A stretch of DNA of 64,000 bases from Aspidiotus rigidus. Lineage: Eukaryota > Arthropoda > Insecta > Hemiptera > Diaspididae. A program made the position numbers and the translations under genes. This document shows positions 54,441 to 64,000 of this stretch, piece after piece. Within the stretch, counting starts at the first letter, position 1, and every line of letters starts with the position of its first letter. The stretch is taken from the NCBI GenBank assembly GCA_035079385.1, contig JAVHKY010000054.1, positions 14,736,501 through 14,800,500 on the forward strand. The letters run 5' to 3'. The notes under the pieces were generated by a model. It did not search any database. It saw nothing but the letters and a program-made list of their open reading frames with translations, and was not told the DNA's origin.

Positions 54441-55589
54441 CAAGCCGTAAACCCGCTAAATATTATAAAATTTCAAATTATTTTCAAAATTCTTGATATT
54501 TATTTATCATTAGTATTCTTATTTTAGTTCAATTTCTAATCTAATTCTTTTCCAATTATTATATCTCTTTTATCAGTAAGATCACCTGAAACAACAACAG
54601 CAGTTTCTTGGACTTGTGGTAAATTTGTCCTACCTTTATGGACATTGGCTACAGGTTGTCTCGAATAATCATTTTGATATTATTTGTAGAAGACATTCCT
54701 TCAAATTTTTCGTAGGCAGATTTAAACGATTGCACGTAAAAATTTATGTTATGTATCATACTTTGCAATTCTTTTATCAAATCCAAATTTATAACTCTTG
54801 GATCGGTATGAATTTTTAATCGAAACTCCAGAGTGAGAATAATGACACTACAACAATTAATGAACAAGAAATTGACGTATTGAACGAAATGATCTGGTTT
54901 CTTAAAACTACTAATGTGTACATTTCTGTACACACCATTTTTCTTCTCTCAGTTGTTTTTGCATCAATGAAAACGCAACTTATTTTAGAACTTGAGTAAC
55001 GGAACAAGCTATAGTTGGAAAATTAGCACGCAAAAGATTAACCAATATCTTATTTTTGCTATAGGTAGACTAGTTTCGTGCAGGTAACGTAAATTATACA
55101 GATAGTGTTTAATTGGACAATCATCATTTTATTTCCTGTTCAATAAATTTTCCACTCGAACCAGATTATTATATTATTAAATAAAAAATAACAATAATAA
55201 TTAATAGAAGCTCACGTATAAAAATCAACAACAACTTGGCAATATTTTAATTATTATCATTCTTCTTTTTTTTTCTCATTTTTTTCTTTTTTGGTAAAAA
55301 CATTTCTGTTCGTCGTTCAAAAGTATTTTCTAAAACTCGATCTCGTATTTTTTAATCTCAATCGATACCGCAAATACCTAAAGAATATCATATTAACGTG
55401 ATCCCTACCTCATAGAAAAACCATAGTGCATCATCTGCCGGCACTTCCATTTTCTATTTCCAGTTTATTTGAAACTTCAAGCACGCTATTTATTTTCTGA
55501 ATTTTATAGGAACATCATCACCACTGATGGACTTGAACAAAATTATTCAGCCTAGGCCTAGCAAATGTAATTGTCAGCCGAGAAAACTT
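54441..55589. other. AT-rich intergenic, downstream of the right yellow gene
   Basis: AATAAAAAATAACAATAATA near 55180 and similar AT runs. No gene supported. Confidence 0.45.
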
Positions 55590-57980
55590 TTATATGAATC
55601 GTAAGGCTTTCACTTTTACTGTGTATGAGGATTGACTGTTCCTCTTCGAATTTAAAGCCCAAATTTGGTAAACTGGGCCAGAAAAAATCTGCACAACATT
55701 AGGCATGAGTTTTTCGTCTTGCAGAAGAACTTCGGCGTTCTCATCGACAAAAGGCTGCTCGAGATTACATTTTAATACGACATAATCTCTTGCGTAGAAG
55801 TAGTACAAGCTTCCTCGAAAGTCAACATACATAGCAGATGATGGTCCGAATTTATTTCCAACGTACTTGACTGATACCTCTGTCGCCTCTACATCGTCGT
55901 ACTGAAAAAATTTAAAGATATAAATCATAATTAATAATTATAATAAATACTTAATTTTATTTAGGGAGTTGCTAGAATTAATCATAACTTCTTTAATGGA
56001 GCCCTAATATTTTATAGACGTATTCAACAGTTTGGAAATAATATTGGTCTATTAACAGGTTTCTATCTTCCTTCAACTTCAAATAAATATTTTTCTCAGA
56101 ATCAGCGTTAAATTTCACCAGTATATCAAGTAAAATTTGGAAGTTCGAACGATTTTTCATCTTCGAGAACTTCGGCGAATGTGGCAGGCACATTTTGGTC
56201 CATAACTCGGACCAAAAAAACTCGTAGAGAGTTCAGTCTGAGCTCAAATTGTTTATAAAATATACTTACGTCTTCAAACCCCGTCCTCGGTATCTCATCC
56301 ATATTTTGTAGATCTTCCAAGTTGATAGAGTATAGTTCTCGCGTTTTGATAGAAGTTGCATATAACATAGATAAAGACTTTGAGATAGCCAACTGATTAA
56401 AATTTAAATATCTCGGTTCGTCGAGTTGAGGAACAAAATTATCTTCAAGCTGAGCATTACTGGTCACTATCAATTTCCACCAACCTTGACCACTGAAATC
56501 GTACAACAGGAGAGACGAATTATTATTACCGGCATTTCCTATAATGACTTTGCCGATGCCCGCAGATTTTGCTTTCGTATTGTCTACGATCAGAGACGTT
56601 TGATTAGTGATCGTAAGACCCCGCAGTTCTTGTTTCAACAGCTGAAAAAAAAAGAATTTTTAGGATTTATAGGTACCTAGCTTTCGTACGCAGAGAGAAT
56701 AAGTCAATACGCGTATTTCTTTTCATTTGCCTACCATTTTATTGACATTTACGTCAAAAACAATGATTTTTGGCCAACATTTCAAGGTAGTCGAGCCCTG
56801 ATCCAAAATGTACAGTCTGGCGGATGTTCTGTCGAGATCGAGCGTCACAGCCGAGAGTAGATTTCCACAATCGTCGTCACTCTATATCAAAAATAGGAAA
56901 AATCTATGATTTTCAAAGTATCTCTACTACACATAACTTACAAATATTTCTCATGGTTTTTTGACCAGCTTTGAAAACTTTGGCAAATTTCTGAAACATC
57001 GAGGCCAGACAGCATTGCTGGAGGGATTCAATTTCACAAGACTGAAGACTAGCTAAAGAAAAGATGGCTATGATAAGATTGAAGGACGCGAAATAGCTTT
57101 CAAGCGGGCGGAGACGTGCCTAAGCCGGAAAGATCTATTTCAGAGATTTTAACATTTTTCAACGTCATGAACTTGGAACAATTTTCTACCTCTACCAAGA
57201 GCTCCAACTGAAAAATATTATAGCGGAAAACCTGTTTTATGGAAAATGAAGGTGACAGGCCTGAAGGAATTTCTAAACGATGGCGGCTAAAGAAGAGAAA
57301 CTTAGAATATTAAAACTGTACCGTACGTAGTCCAAGAAAAGTCGCTCAGAAATATATTCGATGTTTCTTCGGCACGTGCTCGCGATTTGAAGCGTAACGG
57401 ATATTAGACCTTTTCAAGTACATTCAGTTTTTTTTTTTTTTTTCTTTCAAAATGGGCGAGGAATTGTAATAAAGATCTGAATCGTACGACCCTTTCTCGT
57501 CCTTGTATCCGACATTTCCCGAATTGGACGCACGTCCAATTTTTCGACGATTGAACCTGATATTCTTCAACTTGTGTAATATCGCAAATTTCAAGTTTAT
57601 GAAAACTTTTTTTCGAAATGAGTGAACATTATCGAATTCGATAAAGAGGGATCAAGCGAAAAGAAAACATCTACATAATTATTATTATAAATCGATGGTA
57701 GAAAACTTACTTGCGTCTTTAAATCTGGAAACGGTCTCGTATTGAGCGGGGTACTCAGGGAACGCTCTGGCCAAGGAAGTTCGGCTAATGTGACTCGTTG
57801 CTCCTGGTAAACTCGTGGGATAGCTACGAAGGCTCGATTTCCATACACTGCAATCCTAGCAATTTCGATTTTATTTTCATCGATTCCAAGATTGTCTAAT
57901 CTCCAACAAAAAACATGTTTGGTTAGGGATAAAAAAGATGATAATTCAAACAACAGAAAATACTCGATTCTCATCATCAA
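55590..57980 (-). CDS. Yellow/MRJP-family protein, complete, divergent (366 aa, 4 exons)
   Basis: Exons: 57980-57711 (90 codons), 56881-56735 (49), 56641-56270 (124), 55901-55590 (103 plus stop). All introns are phase 0 with good donors (GTAAGT, GTAGGC, GTAAGT) and pyrimidine-rich acceptors; lengths 829, 93 and 368 bp. Residues 1-26 (MRIEYFLLFELSSF, HVFCW) form a signal peptide. GNRAFVAIPRV is the first blade; SARLYILDQGS and CWPKIIVFDVNVNKM correspond to the family's DRLWVLDSG and CPPKIIVFDL, but with key residues changed. NNSSLLLYDFSGQGWWKL, LNFNQLAISKSLSMLYATS and IFSGPVYQIWALNSK are later blades. Three ATG codons in a row make the exact start ambiguous. Expected to be secreted; function unknown. 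Length is slightly under the usual 400. Confidence 0.85.
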
Positions 57981-59934
57981 TTATAACCCCGATGAACTCA
58001 ACACGAAAAATCATTCGAATACAATGACTTCTGAGGACTGACCATGAAGTAAAAATCTGTTGTCAAATACCTTTAATTTTGCAGCAAATCTCATTGCACA
58101 AATAAGTTATTTATGTGTAAGTCGCGTAAGTCGTGATGTTTTTAGTTTAAACATAATGAGTTTATATTGTGGTTAAACGAACCTGCTTCGAGCACGTTTT
58201 AAAACATACGGATGTTTGAAATTAGGCGAAAGATATGACACAAATTAAGTCATTGATATTCAATAAAATGATGACTGATAGGCCTTGTGAAAAGCGTATC
58301 AAAAAAATGTCTGCAACATGTGTCCTACTCAGTGGGTTCGGATTAGCGAACGTCTTTTCAAATTATATTCGCCTCGATCCAGAAAACGTTTCCGGCGAAA
58401 ATATAAATTTTAGCTCGCAAAGAATAGAATTCGAATTAAAATAATGATGTCCTTGCTCTACTCAGCACTGAGCACAAATTTACATAAGATAATTTATTGG
58501 ATTTTCCACAACAGGTGCAGACAATCCTCAAATATTATCGATATCAGTAGAAATTGAAAGAGAAATGTACGTATGTATATAAAAAATTCTATAAGTTACT
58601 GTGCTTAAATTGGAATCTAGCACAACAATTTTTTAATTGCGATTATCTCAGTTACGGGGGCAAACTTTGGAATACCCATTCCCTCCCTAAAAAGAAAGAA
58701 AAAATTGGAGGAAAAACGGGAAACCGAATGAATTTCCCCTTGTGAAATCACCCTCCAAGTCCGTTCCTGCAGTTATTATCAGCGCTCGAATAAAAATGGA
58801 TAAACTACTACAATACTTTTAAGATTGCTGAACTTTCATTTTTTATTTCTTTTTCCCTAGGTATTGATCATGCGTCAAAAAAATAATCAAGTAAATCGAT
58901 TCTTTAAGACGGGTCCCTTTTCACCGGCCGCGTGTCTCCTGAAAAATTCTAGGAAATATGTTCTGATTTCGATTTAATTTTTCTTATAAAGCGACGAATT
59001 CAAGCTTGTTGGAATGCGGTACCTAACTGAAGGTTGTCATGGTTAATTTCAAAAAGAGATACCTTTTTCTACATAGCTCGCTCAAAATATGAAACGACTT
59101 GTAACTTAAATTCAATTCTTTTATTTTCGCTGAAATGATACAAAAAAAAAAAAAAAAACGATTTCTACCATTTTTTCTCATTCGCTACAAATTATTCTTT
59201 TCTTCAGCTTTGACAACAGCGCCGCGCAAAAGCTGGGAAAATATGGGCAACTAGGAATTGCTAGACAAAGATATGCTACAAGCTATTTTGTTTTGGTTAC
59301 ATATGCAGTGATCAAAAAAATAACCTCATCCTAATGGACTAAAGCCCTGAAACTCAGAAAAGTACACCAATATTTGCCTTATTGAGTTATTGACAATACA
59401 ACACAAGCGTTGTTACTTATTATAGTACAATGTTCACATGTGAAAAATATTCCGTCAAGTTAAAGGTGTCCTCACTCCACTCCCTAAAAGTACGTTTGCG
59501 AAGTAAACTGAAAAACTTCATCACAAATCACAGTGGAACACTAACGAACCTAGTGGAACTCGATTACGTAAAAATTTTAACCGAATTTCTTGAAAGCCGG
59601 TCAAGCGACAAGCCAACAATCTATAGAATAAGGGCTATTGTACGATTACAAGAGATCCTTTCCTGTAAACTGTTGACTTTCCGTTTGACCAATTTCTACA
59701 GAACTCGGTTCAAATGATGTTCGAATTATGATAATACTCTTTGATATCCCGCCAATTTGAATGAAACCTTATCAATTTTTTTCTTAATTCTAACCATAAT
59801 TCGATTTCGAGGAAGAAATTTTGAATTACCTTCTTTAAATTATTTTCGAATTATCCTATTCTCTTTGTTTTCGTCAGAATATGATATGAAAAGAATTTCT
59901 TCCGAGAGCAAATTAAGAAATTGACTCAGGAAAA
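57981..59934. other. Shared upstream region of the yellow-like gene and POLA2
   Basis: The two genes point away from each other across 1.95 kb. Short open frames (for example 59430-59717, plus) have no family features. Core promoter elements could not be picked out with confidence. Confidence 0.45.
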
Positions 59935-60499
59935 ATGTTGCAAAAACAATTGATCATCGACAACTTTCAAGAGCTGGGTTACGATGCCGACGACGAAGTT
60001 GCTGCTAGATGTAAGTATGAAGTTGATCTTGAATATGCTTCTCCTTAGTTTTCTGAAATACTGTCTAAATCACAATATCAAGTACGTCATATTTCTATCG
60101 AATGAAAATAATACAAAAATTATCCCTCTTACAGGCATCCAAATGTGTAAGCGTTACAACATGGATGAAGCATCATTCGTTGATGACTTTGTCGCATTCA
60201 GTCTGTCTGGAGCTGAAGATGTGCTCCTGACGGTCGATAATTTGGCTGCTTGGGAGAAGAAGATGTTGGCCAGAAAAGACTCCAGTACCCCGTCTGGAAT
60301 CTCATCGAGAACATGGCAAGAAGACGAACTGTATCCTTAAATATTGTTATTGCGTGAAAACTATTCCCGCTTAAAACTTTCTGCATAAATTTTTGTAACT
60401 TCGCTTTACGGGGAATAGTTGCTGATTATGTATTGTATCCTTAACTTGGAGCGTAGAAACGATAGAAGGGAATGCGAAACAACTCCGATGATGACTGAA
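59935..60499 (+). CDS. POLA2: DNA polymerase alpha subunit B, N-terminal exons 1-3 (partial)
   Basis: The B subunit is the regulatory, non-catalytic part of the DNA polymerase alpha-primase complex in the nucleus. Exon 1 is 59935-60010 (ATG in AAAAATGTTGC; MLQKQLIIDNFQELGYDADD), exon 2 is 60135-60330 (CIQMCKRYNMDEASFVDDFV, then LAAWEKKMLARK) and exon 3 is probably 60457-60499 (NDRRECETTPMMTE). Junction 1 is phase 1 (GTAAGT, TTACAG). Junction 2 uses a weak GTATCC donor in phase 2; without it the frame stops at 60340. The helical pattern C-x2-MC-x-x-Y ... F-x(3)-F-x-AF ... L-x(3)-FE/WE followed by a Ser/Thr-Pro-rich segment is that of the POLA2 N-terminal domain, which binds the catalytic subunit's partners. 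The OB-fold and phosphoesterase-like domains must lie further right; no further exon was recognised before 64000. Confidence 0.72.
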
Positions 60500-63400
60500 G
60501 TGAGTCTTTTTTATTTTTATTCGTAACTATTCGTACGAAACTTGATAACTTCATCTGCATTTGCTTGTAATTTTCAACGTCAGCTATGCTACTAGCACAC
60601 TAATTTATAATATCAAGAGCGCTTAATGATTAGGTTAGAATCTTCGTATTTGTTTGTGCTGTTTGTCAAAGAAGAAGAAAAAAAAATCATCAGGATTTCA
60701 TTGGTCTTGTTCACTTTTTCAAACGAAATACATCCTTATGATAAGTTACAAACTTGAGACGTGTAACTTCATCACTTCGTTTCAAATCCTTCTCGTATTC
60801 AGCGCTGCTCGTATTAAATTGTCAATTTCGCGTGTCTAAATGGTCTTCTCTGTTGGGACAATGAAGAGAATTAAGTATTGAAAAATGGTTAAAAATGAGT
60901 TTACATGACATTTCAAAGTCTCGTTAGAGTCCGATAGATCATTACGAATTTTGTTGGCTACTTTCATTCCAGTGAAATATTATTGGTATCATCTGGAAAC
61001 TTATTTGAATAATCTATCAAAAATTTGTTGAAAAACCAAAACTTTGATAGGAGTACCTCTTTTGACGATCTTTGATCGTAGTTTTTTTGAAACGATAAAA
61101 AAGGAGTAAAATGATTAATAATGATGCCCCGAGGCCCGAAATCTTCAGAAAAATCATATTTATTGGTAGTAAACATTTCAAATGAAAACGAAAACGTTTT
61201 TTATCAAAATGTATTATTTGAACTATGTAAACCGTTCGAATAAATTGAAAATTTGACACAAAATTAGGACATTCTGATAGAAGTTGAAGAAGTTTAAACT
61301 TCAAGAGAATGTGTTTCAGTAAAAAGCATCAAGACTTTATACATCTCATTGAATTTTAAATTTTCTTCCAAGATTAAAGTATAATTATGATGATACATAT
61401 TATTGCTTCCTCTGAGGAAAAGAAAAAAAAAGTTGTATGATTTATTAAAAGAATAGTTCCCTATTTTCGTACAACGTCGAAATGTTTTACGATGATGAAT
61501 TTAAATTCGTTTATCTTCGCTCTATTTCCTTCCAAAAACTTCCCTCATGATGTTCAGTGATAGTTATCGTCAACGTGTTATTTTATGAGTGACGATAAAT
61601 AATATACTCGAAGATATCGACTGTAAAAGGTCTGTATAATTCTTGAAGAGGGAAAATATTATGTATTTCTACGAATCTAATCGATTTCTTATTGGAGCGT
61701 TTCTCAAATGAGGTTATTACTTATCTTCTGTTGAGGTTTTATTTGCCCTTTCTTATGGAGATTTCATCTCAATACTCGTATACTAGATAGGTCAAAATGA
61801 TAATCCGAGTTGAATGCAACTCGCGCTAAATTTATTCTGCTGCAAAAAAACGATATTTAAAAGATATTTTGAGACACGTTTAGTATCTCAATTTTATTTA
61901 CAATTTATCTGAATGATTTATCTACGTTTTTGCAAGTTATTACTAATGATTTGAAAATTATTACGTGTTCAAAAATATGAAAGGCAGGTCATTACTTCGC
62001 TTAGACAAAGTGTAAGAAGTTCATTATTTCGAGACTCAAATTGTAAATACATAAAATTGAAAAACAAATTTTTCGCTTTTGGAATAAAAACTTTCTTTCA
62101 ATAGATTTAGCATGGGGGTGTAATTAACTAGTTAGATAAAATTATCTTGTGTCCTACCCTGTATAGATAATTAATGACCTACCATTTCCAGATATTTTGG
62201 AAGAAGAAAAATAAATATACGAATCGTTGTCCCGGAACACTTCGGTTGAATTTTTTTAGAATTGTAACAACTTCTTCAAGTTTTCTCGGTTACAGATCGC
62301 ATTGGCTAGTAGTAATTCAACTTGGGAAATGAAATTCTTGAAATAAAAATAGGTACCTAGGGCAGGTTGCATCGAAAAAAATGTTAATTGAATGACCTGA
62401 GATCTTGGCGCTCCTTTTTAATAATTACCTGAATCAGACAGTTGATGTTAAAAAAAAGTCAATTATTTTTGTGTAAATTTGAGTAAAGTCTCTTTGCACT
62501 AATTCACTTGGATTTGCTCTCATTCCTTCGGAAAAATATACTCATGAAGAGGTTAGTTTGACCTAACGAATAAATTTTATTGGTTCGTCAATATTTATGA
62601 ATAATTTTCGACCTCGATCAAGTCAGGTCGGATGTGATAAAATTATACATGAGGTTGTTCGTAAACAATCTCAAATCTAAGTATAAATTATTGAAGTAAG
62701 ATAAGTTGAAAGAGCAAAGAACTGTTTGGCCGTTGCCAATCAGGAACTAGGATCCCTGCGTACAAATTGTCGACTCGGATTTTTGACTGTTTTCTGATCT
62801 TTATTATTTCGATCATGATAAATGTTATGCCTGATTGACTGTTTCAAAATATTAATCATTGTACTGTTGTCAATTGTCATCCATTTTCGTCTCTTGAAAT
62901 AAGTATTGGTCAACGCAATTTGAAATGAAAGAGTGCTTTCTTGAAAGTTAATATTAATAACTTTTTTTTTCAGACATTGTCATTTTTTTCTCAGACGATC
63001 ATTATTATTGTTTGAAATTCAGTTTCCTTCCTGATATTATTCTCATTGTTGATTTCATTGATCGTACAGAGGAAACTCCACAGTCTATACTCCAGAAGGA
63101 TCTATGTTGTGATCTAAAAATTGACTGGGTATTAAAATCAAAAATATCGAACTGATTTTGATTTTTTTTTTTTGATACCGAGATTTCTAGGTTTTTGGAA
63201 AACATAATCTTACTTACGTAGTTGATCAATCCATAAAATTTTAATTTATGATGTCAATAACATTAATATTGACCGTTTAGAACACCATTTTTATTACGAA
63301 AAATAATTATTAGAAAGTGGAATGTTTTGTACCGTTTGTGCCCACGTGCCAGGATCTTCATCAAGGGAAAGGTTTCTCTCGTGAGATCACCAATATCGAT

Positions 63401-64000
63401 CGATGGAAGTGATGAAACTCGCTTAGTTCGAAAAAAAAACACGAGATGTCGCAGTTTCCGCTAAAATTCCATCACTCAAAATAGAATGCAATGTTTTTCG
63501 GTTTATGCTCATGATCACACTGCTTCTCTGTAATTCCGACGTTTCCCATCCGACTGATCCGATTTTCATTAATAATGAGCGCCATTGCTATTTCTTTCAA
63601 GATTTCTCACTACCGTGATTCGCATTGTTAGCTTGCGATCAGTTGTTGGGTGTTTGGAAGAAGATTTTGCGTCGTTATTCTGTAGTACAGTCGTTTTTTA
63701 TCGGAGGTAATCGAATCCGTTGTTGTTGTCTCAACTCTTGAAAAAATGATCTTTCGAAAATATTCCCAAAAATTGGCGCGATTCAAATGCCGCCGCGGCC
63801 ATTTTTTTGTTACTCGAATCCGGCGTAATCCGCTATTGTCTCGTTATACTTCATATTCAAGGCCAGTACATTATACTCGCGATTGTATTTACCGCTTTTC
63901 CATTATTTTAAAGTTGAATTTTTCGGTTAGTTTGGCACGCGCGTACTCGCCGGTATTGTATTGCTGTAGTTCCGATTTTTCGAGTACGCATGTGGTTATT
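60500..64000. other. Probably a long POLA2 intron; nothing recognised
   Basis: AT-rich with no tandem arrays or transposon similarity to the rest of the window. Short open frames lack features. 63600-64000 is richer in CG (GCCGCCGCGGCC near 63788), so it could hold a promoter or exon, but I cannot support a call. Confidence 0.4.

Noticed and set aside
59430..59717. 95-codon ORF upstream of POLA2
   Set aside because: No family features; probably chance in the intergenic region.

Overview
Eukaryotic, almost certainly insect nuclear DNA. Genes are split by introns with GT/AG borders, two loci belong to the yellow / major royal jelly protein (MRJP) family, the base composition is AT-rich, and most of the window is transposon debris. 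I cannot name the species; a hemipteran would fit but nothing here proves it. Most long open frames are pieces of mobile elements or tandem repeats.

Host genes that can be supported: a yellow-family gene on the minus strand at 6288-4700 (signal peptide and three exons visible, 3' end missing); a complete, divergent yellow-family gene on the minus strand at 57980-55590 (four exons, 366 codons, every junction in phase); the first three exons of the DNA polymerase alpha B subunit on the plus strand at 59935-60499, head-to-head with that yellow gene; a single-exon RING-like protein at 14980-15507; and a possible last exon at 50682-50041 (minus).

Mobile elements from left to right: a 5'-cut I/R1-type non-LTR retrotransposon (1-2099); an unclassified interspersed repeat present twice (2770-4400 and 41801-43370); Penelope-like elements (PLEs) of at least four families, labelled here PLE-A (7188-9640 minus, 12820-13060 plus), PLE-B (10286-12830 minus, 29776-32262 plus and nearly intact, 44145-44410 minus, 45272-46723 minus), PLE-C (46724-49010 plus) and PLE-D (32600-33240 plus); terminal-inverted-repeat elements at 8164-8521, 16978-17397, 19642-22102, 35984-36267 and 36311-37113; tandem degenerate RNase H fragments of a non-LTR element (24830-27520); and a pogo/Tigger-like element (53317-54244).

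The two most unusual themes are these. (1) Short hairpin insertions with 12-13 bp target duplications (36845-37080 and 10760-10913), together with PLE-B copies whose 5' end is capped by an inverted copy of their own 3' end. PLE 3' ends carry a hammerhead-like core. (2) A family of elements bounded by inverted copies of a motif near AGGGAACCTGTTTTAT and filled with a 45-bp minisatellite (37868-39712, 47083-47674, 51667-54440 and fragments). Because 45 is a multiple of three, these arrays create long but meaningless open frames. Nesting is deep: at 45-49 kb a minisatellite element sits inside PLE-C, which sits inside PLE-B, with target duplications visible.
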